From contig NZ_LMGZ01000021.1 in the NCBI RefSeq assembly GCF_001427605.1, positions 152,213 to 216,212 on the forward strand: a stretch of DNA of 64,000 nt. Direction: 5' to 3'. The position numbers and the translations under genes are program-made. Of this stretch, positions 36,239 to 43,762 are shown piece after piece (position 1 is the first letter of the stretch; each line of letters opens with the position of its first letter). The notes under the pieces are model-generated. The model was not told where the DNA came from. It did no database searches and worked only from the letters and a program-made list of their open reading frames with translations. This DNA is from Devosia sp. Root635. Its GTDB lineage: Bacteria; Pseudomonadota; Alphaproteobacteria; Rhizobiales; Devosiaceae.

Positions 36239-36426
36239 CAAGACGCCGACGGTGTTTTGGCAAGCCTTGCCGGACACGCTAAGATTACTGTGATGCCGGG
36301 CGGCCATGCGCGCAGGCCGCTTGCAGCAAGGGCGGCCCGAGCCTATGTGTCAGCTCTTCCCGACCCGATGCCTTCTTCCGACTTTGCCGCCGCGCCGCCC
36401 TTGCGCGCAGAGAGCCATGGACTGAA

Positions 36427-39324
36427 ATGATGACGCCAAGACCGAGCCAGAACCGTGAGATCATCGTGCGCGGCGCCCGCGAGCACAATCTCAAGGGCAT
36501 CGACCTCAAGCTGCCGCGCGACAGCCTCATCGTCATGACCGGGCTTTCCGGCTCGGGCAAGTCCTCGCTCGCCTTCGACACCATCTATGCCGAGGGCCAG
36601 CGCCGCTATGTCGAGTCCCTGTCGGCCTATGCCCGCCAGTTCCTCGAAATGATGCAGAAGCCTGATGTCGAGCACATCGAGGGCCTCAGCCCCGCTATCT
36701 CCATCGAGCAGAAGACCACGAGCCGCAACCCGCGCTCGACCGTCGGCACCGTTACCGAGATCTACGACTATCTGCGCCTGCTCTATGCCCGCGTCGGCAT
36801 TCCCTATTCGCCAGCCACCGGCCTGCCCATCGAAAGCCAGACCGTCAGCCAGATGGTCGACAAGGTGCTCGAAATGCCCGAGGGCACCCGCCTTTACCTG
36901 CTGGCGCCGATCGCCCGCGGCCGCAAGGGCGAATACAAGAAGGAACTGGCCGACCTGATGCGCAAGGGTTTTCAGCGCGTCAAGATCGATGGCGAGTATC
37001 ACGAGATCGAGGATGCTCCGGCCCTCGACAAGAAGTTCAAGCACGATATCGAGGTGGTGGTGGACCGTGTCGTGGTCGGCCCCGATATTTCCGGCCGCCT
37101 GGCCGAGAGCTTCGAGACGGCGCTGAAGCTGGCCGATGGCATTGCCCTGGTCGAACTGGTCGACGAGAAGAACGAGGATGGTACGCCGCGCCAGGTCACC
37201 TTCTCGGAAAAGTTCGCCTGCCCGGTTTCCGGCTTCACCATTGCCGAGATCGAGCCACGCCTGTTCTCGTTCAACAATCCCTTCGGCGCCTGCCCGGTCT
37301 GCGATGGCCTGGGCACCGAGCAGAAGATCGATCCCGACCAGATCGTCCCCGATCCCACCCTGTCGCTGCGCGACGGCGCCATCCTGCCCTGGAGCAAGAC
37401 CAGCGCCCCCTATTACCAGCAGACCCTGCAGGCCGTGGTGAAGCATTACGGCGCCTCGACCGGCACCGCCTGGAACGAGTTGCCCTTCGACGTCCAGCAT
37501 GCCGTCCTCTACGGCACCGACAAGACCAAGATCGACTTCGTCTATGACGATGGGTTGCGCCAGTACAAGACCTCCAAGGTCTTCGAAGGTGTTATCGGCA
37601 ACCTTGAGCGCCGCTACAAGGAAACCGAAAGCGCCGGCATGCGCGAAGAGATCGAGAAATACATGTCGGCCAAGCCCTGTGTGGCCTGTGGCGGCTATCG
37701 CCTCAAGCCGGAAACGCTGGCGGTCAAGATCGATGGGTTGCATGTCGGCCAGGTCACCGAAAAGTCGATCCGCAAGGCCGCCGAGTGGTTCGAGGCGCTG
37801 CCGGAAAAGTTCACGCCCAACCAGAAGCTCATCGGCGAACGCATCCTCAAGGAAATCCGCGAGCGCCTGAACTTCCTCATCGATGTGGGCCTCGACTATC
37901 TCACCATGGCGCGCAATTCCGGCACCCTGTCGGGAGGCGAAAGCCAGCGCATCCGCCTTGCCAGCCAGATCGGCTCCGGCCTGACCGGCGTGCTCTATGT
38001 GCTCGACGAGCCCTCCATTGGCCTGCATCAGCGCGACAATGCCCGCCTGCTCGAAACCCTGCAGAGGCTGCGAGACATCGGCAACACGGTCATCGTGGTG
38101 GAACACGATGAAGACGCCATCATGACCGCCGACTATGTCGTCGATATCGGCCCCGGTGCCGGCGTGCATGGCGGCCATATCGTCGCCGAAGGCACGCCGC
38201 AGGACATCATCAACCACCCCGACTCGCTGACCGGCAAGTATCTCTCCGGCCGCATGGGCATCGCCATGCCCGCCGAGCGTCGCCAGGGCCGGCAAGGCAA
38301 GGTGCTCTCGGTGAAGGGCGCCACCGGCAACAATCTCAAGAGTGTCTCGGTCGACGTGCCGCTTGGCCTCTTTGTCGCCATTACCGGCGTTTCCGGCGGC
38401 GGCAAGTCGACCCTGATGATCGACACCATGTACCAGGCCATAGCCCGCCGGCTGAACGGCGCCCGCGTGGTCCCAGCCCCGCATGAGTCGCTCACCGGCC
38501 TCGAATTCCTCGACAAGGTCATCGATATCGACCAGTCGCCGATCGGCCGCACGCCGCGCTCCAATCCGGCCACCTATACCGGCGCCTTCACGCCGTTGCG
38601 CGAATGGTTTGCCGGCCTGCCCGAGGCCAAGACGCGCGGCTACGGCCCTGGTCGTTTCAGCTTCAACGTCAAGGGCGGGCGCTGCGAGAAATGCGAGGGC
38701 GACGGTGTCCTCAAGATCGAGATGCACTTCCTGCCCGACGTCTACGTCACCTGCGACGTCTGCAAGGGCAAGCGCTACAACCGCGAGACGCTGGAAGTGC
38801 AGTTCAAGGGTAAGTCGATCTCCGACGTGCTCGACATGACCATCGACGAGGGCGTCGACTTCTTCTCCGCCGTGCCGGTCATCCGCGACAAGTTCGCCAC
38901 TCTGCAACGGGTGGGGCTGGGCTACGTCAAGGTGGGCCAGCCGGCCAACACCCTCTCGGGCGGCGAGGCGCAGCGCGTCAAGCTCAGTAAGGAGCTCTCC
39001 AAGCGCGCCACCGGCCGCACGCTCTACATGCTGGATGAGCCGACGACGGGCCTGCATTTCCACGACGTGGCCAAGCTGCTCGACGTGCTGCATGAGCTGG
39101 TGGACGGCGGCAATACGGTCATCGTCATCGAGCACAATCTCGAAGTCATCAAGACCGCCGACTGGGTCATCGACCTGGGCCCCGAGGGCGGCGATGGCGG
39201 CGGCGAGATCGTGGCGGTGGGCACGCCGGAAGACGTGGCGGCCAATGCCCGCTCCTATACCGGCCAGTTCCTCAAGGAGGTCATGGCCAGGCGCCCGCAT
39301 TTCGCCACCAGGGCGGCCGAATAG
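36427..39324 (+). CDS. uvrA: UvrABC system protein A
   Basis: UvrA finds bulky DNA lesions and loads UvrB; Mfd recruits it to stalled polymerase. The 965-residue protein has two ABC ATPase modules with Walker [10 protein letters not shown] (near residue 38) and GVSGGGKST (near 657), and signatures [12 protein letters not shown] and [12 protein letters not shown]. The C-terminal zinc module is intact (CEKCEGDG and CDVCKGK). The first zinc module has CPVSGF where many UvrA have CPxCG, so one Cys is missing there; ACPVCDGLG is kept. The start is ATG 36427; the next codon is also ATG, and no good Shine-Dalgarno separates them. Confidence 0.97.
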   Translation: MMTPRPSQNREIIVRGAREHNLKGIDLKLPRDSLIVMTGLSGSGKSSLAFDTIYAEGQRRYVESLSAYARQFLEMMQKPDVEHIEGLSPAISIEQKTTSRNPRSTVGTVTEIYDYLRLLYARVGIPYSPATGLPIESQTVSQMVDKVLEMPEGTRLYLLAPIARGRKGEYKKELADLMRKGFQRVKIDGEYHEIEDAPALDKKFKHDIEVVVDRVVVGPDISGRLAESFETALKLADGIALVELVDEKNEDGTPRQVTFSEKFACPVSGFTIAEIEPRLFSFNNPFGACPVCDGLGTEQKIDPDQIVPDPTLSLRDGAILPWSKTSAPYYQQTLQAVVKHYGASTGTAWNELPFDVQHAVLYGTDKTKIDFVYDDGLRQYKTSKVFEGVIGNLERRYKETESAGMREEIEKYMSAKPCVACGGYRLKPETLAVKIDGLHVGQVTEKSIRKAAEWFEALPEKFTPNQKLIGERILKEIRERLNFLIDVGLDYLTMARNSGTLSGGESQRIRLASQIGSGLTGVLYVLDEPSIGLHQRDNARLLETLQRLRDIGNTVIVVEHDEDAIMTADYVVDIGPGAGVHGGHIVAEGTPQDIINHPDSLTGKYLSGRMGIAMPAERRQGRQGKVLSVKGATGNNLKSVSVDVPLGLFVAITGVSGGGKSTLMIDTMYQAIARRLNGARVVPAPHESLTGLEFLDKVIDIDQSPIGRTPRSNPATYTGAFTPLREWFAGLPEAKTRGYGPGRFSFNVKGGRCEKCEGDGVLKIEMHFLPDVYVTCDVCKGKRYNRETLEVQFKGKSISDVLDMTIDEGVDFFSAVPVIRDKFATLQRVGLGYVKVGQPANTLSGGEAQRVKLSKELSKRATGRTLYMLDEPTTGLHFHDVAKLLDVLHELVDGGNTVIVIEHNLEVIKTADWVIDLGPEGGDGGGEIVAVGTPEDVAANARSYTGQFLKEVMARRPHFATRAAE

Positions 39325-39355
39325 GGCCGCGCCGATTCACGCGTCCGACGCGTCG

Positions 39356-39376
39356 ATGCTAACAGTGTGTTAGCAT
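39356..39376. other. perfect 9-bp inverted repeat after uvrA
   Basis: ATGCTAACA-GTG-TGTTAGCAT is a perfect palindrome with a 3-base centre, 31 bases past the uvrA stop. It is AT-rich and lacks a following U-tract, so it reads more like a protein-binding site than a terminator. It is the first notable element in the 349-bp gap 39325-39673. The rest of that gap holds a palindromic repeat (39445-39520) and the start region of a small gene. Confidence 0.5.
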
Positions 39377-39444
39377 TGGCGGGGGGTGGTGAAGGGGTTT
39401 TGGTGGGATACCCACTCCGCCTGATCAGGGCGCTCGCCCCTATC

Positions 39445-39520
39445 GTCATTGCCCGGCTTGTCCGGGCAAACCATTCACCAGACGCCGAAGATGGATCACC
39501 CGGACGAGCCGGGTGATGAC
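39445..39520. repeat. GTCATTGCCC-type palindromic repeat
   Basis: Two hairpins lie in tandem: GCCCGG-CTTG-TCCGGGC and ATCACCCGG-ACGAG-CCGGGTGAT. The outer ends GTCAT and ATGAC match, giving the overall look of the repeats at 18421 and 51479. No gene overlaps it. Confidence 0.7.
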
Positions 39521-39673
39521 GATGGCGCGAAGACCGACGTTCAAAAAATGACATTCTCACGAAAAACGCCATGCACGTCGCGCATAAAGCGCTTGATGTT
39601 TGCGGCATGGTGCTCGGGCGCAAATCATCCCATCTTGCAGCTGTCAGCACTCTGACCTGAAGGGAATAGACCG

Positions 39674-39826
39674 ATGTTTGTGCGTGCCGTCTGGCGCCTG
39701 AAGCGCCTGATCGACATCAAGCAGACGTTGCGGGAAATGGACGTTCCCTCGACGCGTGATGCCGATCTTCTGGGGCTTTCCGGCCCCGACTTCTCCAAGA
39801 TGACGCGGTCACTGTTCGATCGCTGA
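39674..39826 (+). CDS. 50-residue small protein, possibly a diverged DUF1127 relative
   Basis: An ATG with AGGGA about 9 bases upstream opens a 50-codon frame ending TGA. The product starts MFVRAVWRLKRLIDIKQTLR and ends DFSKMTRSLFDR. A basic amphipathic N-terminal helix followed by a short L-x-x-M-D...D-L-L-G-L-S-x-x-D-F segment resembles the layout of DUF1127 (YjiS-like) proteins, one of which is encoded 200 bases downstream. A perfect hairpin follows the stop. The coding call rests on the ribosome site, the terminator-like hairpin and this resemblance. Confidence 0.6.
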   Translation: MFVRAVWRLKRLIDIKQTLREMDVPSTRDADLLGLSGPDFSKMTRSLFDR

Positions 39827-39850
39827 GCGTTTTTCGTCACCGTGGATGTT

Positions 39851-39882
39851 CATGGCCGCCGGACCGCCACCGCGCGGCCATG
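39851..39882 (+). terminator. hairpin after the 50-residue gene
   Basis: CATGGCCGC (39851-39859) and GCGGCCATG (39874-39882) form a perfect 9-bp stem with a 14-base loop, 24 bases past the small gene's stop. ACTTTGCC follows, so it is a weak terminator candidate. Confidence 0.5.
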
Positions 39883-40024
39883 ACTTTGCCCAACGCCTTA
39901 ACCCCACATGAACGACCTTGGTTAAAGACCTGCGCCAGGCGCATGACCCATTTGACCAATCTCGCACTGCTCATCGGACGGGCGCCGCTCTAGATATGTC
40001 TCGTAAACGAAAGGAGACTTCCAA

Positions 40025-40174
40025 ATGGACATTCGCAAGACTTTCAAGAAGTGGGCCGCTTATCAGCAGACCGTTCGTGAGCTCGCCGCTCTCGACAATC
40101 GTCAGCTCAACGATCTGGGCATTACGCGCACCGACATCAATCGCATTGCCCGCGATCATGCCAGCGCCCTCTAA
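40025..40174 (+). CDS. DUF1127 (YjiS-like) small protein
   Basis: The 49-residue protein is a clear DUF1127 member: an N-terminal basic helix (MDIRKTFKKWAAYQQTVREL) and the family core A-A-L-D-N-R-Q-L-N-D-L-G-I-T-R-x-D-I followed by NRIARDHA. In other alphaproteobacteria such proteins bind RNA or influence sRNA turnover and stress or phosphate responses; the role here is not known. AAGGAG lies 8 bases before ATG 40025 and a strong terminator follows, so it is a compact, probably well-expressed single-gene unit. Confidence 0.92.
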   Translation: MDIRKTFKKWAAYQQTVRELAALDNRQLNDLGITRTDINRIARDHASAL

Positions 40175-40210
40175 TATTTGCTCAACTGAACGTTCAGACT
40201 GCGCAAATCG

Positions 40211-40250
40211 AACAGCCGCTTCTCTCTGAGATGCGGCTGTTTTGCTTTTT
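40211..40250 (+). terminator. rho-independent terminator of the DUF1127 gene
   Basis: AACAGCCGC (40211-40219) pairs perfectly with GCGGCTGTT (40233-40241), and the plus strand continues TTGCTTTTT. It also lies just past the stop of the converging GST gene, but no U-tract follows on that strand. Confidence 0.88.
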
Positions 40251-40253
40251 GGA

Positions 40254-40907
40254 TCAAAAGGCTAGCCTGGCGACAAGCTCGTCATAACTGACCATGACGG
40301 CCTTGCGAAATGCCGGCCGTTCCTGCAATCGCCGATACCAGTTCTCGACGCCGGGCATGGCCGGGCGGTCGATATCCATGGTGAACCAGCGATAGAGCGC
40401 CACGCCGGTCGCGATATCGGCATAGCTCAATCTATCCCCCGCCACATAATCCCGTTCGGCCAGGTTCGCATCGAGAATGCGCAGGGCCGCAACCGTCTTC
40501 GCCAGTGCCGCCGCGATGGCCTTGTCGTCGCGCTGCTCCGGCGGCGTCCGCACCAGCAGCCAGAACACGGCAATCCAGCCTGGCTGGAACGTTGTCGCAG
40601 TCCAGTCGGTCCATTGGTCGACCATGGCCCGCTCGCGCGGATCGCTGGGCCAAAGCGTATTTTCGCCATAGCTGGCAGCCAGATAACGCAATGTCGCGTG
40701 GCTCTCCCACACGGTCAGTTCACCGTCCTGCAGGGTCGGCACCAGCCCGTTGGGGTTCATCGCCCGATAGTCCGGCTCATCCAGCCCGCCATGGGCCCCG
40801 CCGACCAGCTTATGCGTATAGGGCAGCCCCAGTTCCTCCAGTGCCCATAGTGTTTTCTGCACATTGGCAGAGTTGGCGCGTCCCCATAGCGTCAGATTTG
40901 GACTCAA
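40254..40907 (-). CDS. Glutathione S-transferase family protein
   Basis: The 217-residue protein has a thioredoxin-like N-terminal domain (LTLWGRANSANVQKTLWALE, with NPNGLVPTLQDGELTVWESH for glutathione binding) and an alpha-helical C-terminal domain (ADIATGVALYRW). It conjugates or reduces electrophiles with glutathione; the substrate is unknown. The start is TTG 40907, with GGAGG about 6 bases upstream. It is divergent from trmFO. Confidence 0.93.
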   Translation of the reverse strand: MSPNLTLWGRANSANVQKTLWALEELGLPYTHKLVGGAHGGLDEPDYRAMNPNGLVPTLQDGELTVWESHATLRYLAASYGENTLWPSDPRERAMVDQWTDWTATTFQPGWIAVFWLLVRTPPEQRDDKAIAAALAKTVAALRILDANLAERDYVAGDRLSYADIATGVALYRWFTMDIDRPAMPGVENWYRRLQERPAFRKAVMVSYDELVARLAF

Positions 40908-41001
40908 TCTTATCCTCCCGTTTCGCGGCGCATGCTAATCTGCGTGCTGGCAACCACAAGTGCCGGTTGCGCCCCTTCTCCGCGCTTGCTATCTGCCCGC
41001 C

Positions 41002-42387
41002 ATGTCCACATCAGAACCCATTCACATCATTGGCGGCGGTCTCGCCGGCTCCGAAGCCGCATGGCAGGCCGCCGAGGCCGGCGTCCCGGTCATCGTGCAC
41101 GAAATGCGCGGCGTCAAAGAGACCGACGCGCACAGCACCGACAGCTTTGCCGAGCTGGTCTGCTCCAACAGTTTCCGCTCCGACGACCACGAGCAGAATG
41201 CCGTGGGCCTGCTGCATGAGGAAATGCGCCGTTGCGGCTCGCTGATCATGCGCGCCGCCGACCTGCACAAGCTACCGGCAGGCGGAGCCTTGGCGGTGGA
41301 CCGGCACGGCTTTTCCGCCGAAGTCACCCGCGCCATCCACAATCACCCCAATATCACCGTGCTGCGTGAGGAAGTCGCCGGCTGGCCGCCGGCCGAATGG
41401 ACCAATGTCATCATCGCCAGCGGGCCGCTGACCTCCCCTGCCCTGGCCGATGCCATCCTGGCCACAACGGGTGAGGATGCCCTGGCCTTCTTCGACGCCA
41501 TTGCGCCCATCATCCACAAGGACAGCATCGATATGGATGTGGTCTGGGCCCAGTCGCGCTACGACAAGGCCGGTCCAGGCGGCACCGGCGCCGACTACCT
41601 CAACTGTCCCATGGACAAGGACCAGTATTTTGCTTTCGTCGAGGCGCTGAAGACCGCGCCGCTGCATGAATTCAAGGATTGGGAAAAGGTCCCCTATTTC
41701 GATGGCTGCCTGCCCATCGAGGTCATGGCCGAGCGCGGCGTCGAAACGCTGCGCCACGGGCCGATGAAGCCGGTCGGCCTGACCAATCCGCGCAATCCCA
41801 CCGTCAAATGCTACGCCATTGTTCAGCTCCGGCAGGACAATGCCCTGGGCACACTGTGGAACATGGTCGGCTTCCAGACCAAGATGCGCTACGGCATCCA
41901 GGCCGAAATCTTCCGCATGATTCCCGGCTTGGAGAATGCGCAATTCGCCCGCCTTGGTGGATTGCACCGAAACACATTCATCAATTCACCGAAAATGTTA
42001 CGGGATGATCTTAAACTAAAAAATGATCCCCGCATTCGCTTCGCCGGCCAGGTGACCGGGGTGGAAGGCTATGTCGAAAGCGCCGCCGTGGGCCTCATCA
42101 CCGGTCGCCTGGCCGCTGCCGAGGCGCGGGGCGAGACAATGGCGACGCCGCCCAGAACCACGGCGCTGGGGGCGCTGGTCGACCACATTACCGGCGGCCA
42201 TATCGAGTCCGAAAGCTACAGTGGCGCCCGCAGCTTCCAGCCGATGAACGTCAATTTTGGCCTGTTCCCCGAAGTCACCATCACCCGCCCCGAAGGCGTG
42301 GCGCGTTGGCGGGGGCCGGACAAGACCATAGCCAAGCGCCGGGCGATCACCGCACGAGCGCTGGAGGATTTGAAGGGTTGGGCATGA
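41002..42387 (+). CDS. trmFO: Folate-dependent tRNA (uracil-5-)-methyltransferase TrmFO
   Basis: TrmFO methylates U54 in the tRNA T-loop using methylene-tetrahydrofolate and FADH2. The 461-residue protein has the FAD-binding [18 protein letters not shown] near residue 11, the characteristic SNSFRSDD, and [20 protein letters not shown], then ITGGHIES and MNVNFGLFP near the end. This enzyme replaces TrmA in alphaproteobacteria and Gram-positives. ATG 41002 starts [16 protein letters not shown]; there is no strong Shine-Dalgarno. It converges on the NDUFAF6-like gene across a paired REP. Confidence 0.96.
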   Translation: MSTSEPIHIIGGGLAGSEAAWQAAEAGVPVIVHEMRGVKETDAHSTDSFAELVCSNSFRSDDHEQNAVGLLHEEMRRCGSLIMRAADLHKLPAGGALAVDRHGFSAEVTRAIHNHPNITVLREEVAGWPPAEWTNVIIASGPLTSPALADAILATTGEDALAFFDAIAPIIHKDSIDMDVVWAQSRYDKAGPGGTGADYLNCPMDKDQYFAFVEALKTAPLHEFKDWEKVPYFDGCLPIEVMAERGVETLRHGPMKPVGLTNPRNPTVKCYAIVQLRQDNALGTLWNMVGFQTKMRYGIQAEIFRMIPGLENAQFARLGGLHRNTFINSPKMLRDDLKLKNDPRIRFAGQVTGVEGYVESAAVGLITGRLAAAEARGETMATPPRTTALGALVDHITGGHIESESYSGARSFQPMNVNFGLFPEVTITRPEGVARWRGPDKTIAKRRAITARALEDLKGWA

Positions 42388-42393
42388 GCGGTG

Positions 42394-42508
42394 GAACTTC
42401 GAAGCGCCGAAGAAACGCACCTCACCATGAGGGCGGCTGATACACCGAGCTTCCAGTAGCCCTCATGGTGAGGCGGGAGCGCAGCGACCCTCGAACCAGG
42501 GCGGGGCA
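42394..42508. repeat. paired REP (BIME-like) element, copy 5, inverted and degenerate
   Basis: It occupies the gap between the converging trmFO stop (42387) and the next stop (42509). Its orientation is flipped relative to the other four copies: the GAAGAAACGCA-type mid-segment is on the left and GGGAGCGCAGCGACC on the right. Inner arms (CCTCACCATGAGGGC and GCCCTCATGGTGAGG) are intact. The outer arms are eroded (CCAGGGCGGGGCA on the right, and the left arm nearly lost). Confidence 0.85.
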
Positions 42509-43351
42509 TTAGTGGTTGCGCCAGCTCCACCAGGCCAGAAGCGCAATCTTGCGCCAGTCGGGATCATCAGCGGCCGGCGTAAAAATACCCGGCCGCCGGC
42601 CCAGCAGCGCATGCTGTGCCTTGAGCACGGCAATACTGGCAAAGGCGGGCTTGAGCTTGCCCGGCAGGCTGGCAATGGCGGCTTCGGCCTTCGCCAGATG
42701 CTCCGCCGCCAGTTCGCCGATCTGGCCGAGCGCTTCGGACAGGCCGTCGCTCTCGGTGCCCGAGAAAATCTCGCCCTCCTGCACGCCATTGGCTGCGAAG
42801 ATCGACCAGGGCAGCATGATGCGGCCATGCGCCGATACGGAGCCAAAGGCGCGCAAATGGCCGATCATGGCATGAGCCACGCCGAGATGGCCGGCAGCGT
42901 CGCCGGTCTCGATGGTCTCGCCCTCGTTGAGGATCATGGCGGCGAGCTGGTAGAGCGTCGAGACCGTCTCGCCGGCGTAACCTTCGAAGGTTTCGAGGTC
43001 GGGCATGGGATCATCATAGAGATCGAAGCGGCGGGCGCCGATCAGCCGCAGCAAGGTGCCCGGCGGAATAGTGTAGCGGGCGATGGTGTCAAGCAAGGCG
43101 TCGGCGACGGGGTTCTGCCGCACGGCGCCGTGGCCTTCGCCATCCAGCGCGTCGCTCCACCATTGCAGGCGGATCTCGCCGGGAGCCGGATCGGAAACGC
43201 GCTCCCGCACGGAGGCAATATCGGCGTTGAAGGCGTAAAGCGCGGTCACCGCGTCGCGGTGGTCGCCAGTCAGGATCAACGTCGACAGATAGCGGTCCCG
43301 GTCGCCCTGTCGCAAGGCTTCGGCGGCGTGGGCAAAGCTGGCCTCGGCCAT
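42509..43351 (-). CDS. Squalene/phytoene-synthase-fold protein, NDUFAF6-like
   Basis: The 280-residue protein has the all-alpha isoprenoid synthase fold, but the first Asp-rich motif reads F-N-A-D-I-A-S-V-R instead of the DDxxD-type site, followed by GEIRLQWWSDAL. The second site keeps FEGYAGETVSTLYQL. This pattern matches NDUFAF6 of mitochondria (complex I assembly) rather than a true phytoene synthase. No carotenoid or hopanoid genes are nearby. It overlaps the upstream gene by one base (TGATG), and that gene is an NDUFAF3 homologue, which strengthens a complex I assembly role. Catalysis is unlikely; function is inferred. Confidence 0.82.
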   Translation of the reverse strand: MAEASFAHAAEALRQGDRDRYLSTLILTGDHRDAVTALYAFNADIASVRERVSDPAPGEIRLQWWSDALDGEGHGAVRQNPVADALLDTIARYTIPPGTLLRLIGARRFDLYDDPMPDLETFEGYAGETVSTLYQLAAMILNEGETIETGDAAGHLGVAHAMIGHLRAFGSVSAHGRIMLPWSIFAANGVQEGEIFSGTESDGLSEALGQIGELAAEHLAKAEAAIASLPGKLKPAFASIAVLKAQHALLGRRPGIFTPAADDPDWRKIALLAWWSWRNH

Positions 43352-43734
43352 CAGCGCACCTTGTCGACGGCGATCAGCGCCGCCGCCACGGCGCGTTCCT
43401 CGGCCAGCAGCACGTTATAGGTGCGGATGGCGCTGCCCGTATTCACAGCTTCGACGATGACCCGCCGCTCGCGCAAGGCCTCGCGCAACTCGCGCGGAAT
43501 GACGGCAATGTCGGGGCCTACACCGATCAGCAATACGTCGATATCGTCGGCCACGGCAAAGACCGGCGCCAGCGTCGCGGCCGTGATGTCGGCCGCGGAC
43601 GCAACATCCCAGGCAAACATGCCCTGGGGCAGGCAGAGCAACGAGCCGCGATGGGAGATTCCCGCGAAGCGGAATCCGCCATTGCCATAGGCATCGATGC
43701 CGACCTGGGCGGGATAATGCGGCGCGTCGGTCAA
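43351..43734 (-). CDS. Mth938-like domain protein, NDUFAF3 homologue
   Basis: The 127-residue protein matches the Mth938/DUF498 fold: a short strand G-I-D-A-Y-G-N-G-G-F-R-F near the N-terminus, then IDVLLIGVGPDIAVIPRELR and VIVEAVNTGSAIRTYNVLL. The human member NDUFAF3 is a complex I assembly factor. The start is TTG 43734 with GGAGG about 5 bases upstream, but that GGAGG is paired in a hairpin with the end of secDF. Its stop overlaps the next gene by one base. Adjacent placement with secDF and an NDUFAF6-like gene suggests a shared assembly task at the inner membrane. Confidence 0.85.
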   Translation of the reverse strand: MTDAPHYPAQVGIDAYGNGGFRFAGISHRGSLLCLPQGMFAWDVASAADITAATLAPVFAVADDIDVLLIGVGPDIAVIPRELREALRERRVIVEAVNTGSAIRTYNVLLAEERAVAAALIAVDKVR

Positions 43735-43739
43735 GCCAG

Positions 43740-43762
43740 CCTCCGTCGTTGCTAGACGGAGG
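43740..43762 (-). promoter_or_regulatory. hairpin masking the Shine-Dalgarno of the NDUFAF3 homologue
   Basis: On the minus strand, CCTCCGTC in the last secDF codons pairs perfectly with GACGGAGG, which contains the GGAGG ribosome site of the next gene. The secDF stop codon TAG lies in the 7-base loop (TAGCAAC). A ribosome finishing secDF would open the stem, so this looks like a translational coupling switch. The pairing is seen; the function is inferred. Confidence 0.6.

Noticed and set aside
35924..36430. two plus-strand frames in the ssb-uvrA gap
   Set aside because: They overlap the LexA boxes, have no ribosome sites, and show Ser/Arg/Pro-rich shadow-like composition.
36343..39300. 985-codon minus-strand open frame
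   Set aside because: It is antisense to uvrA, which has complete family motifs on the other strand.
39897..39927. TTAACC...GGTTAA as a CtrA site
   Set aside because: The half-sites are inverted and about 20 bases apart, not the TTAA-N7-TTAA direct arrangement CtrA recognises.
42509..43351. true phytoene or squalene synthase
   Set aside because: The first Asp-rich motif is missing and the gene neighbours are NDUFAF3-like and secDF, so an assembly-factor role fits better.
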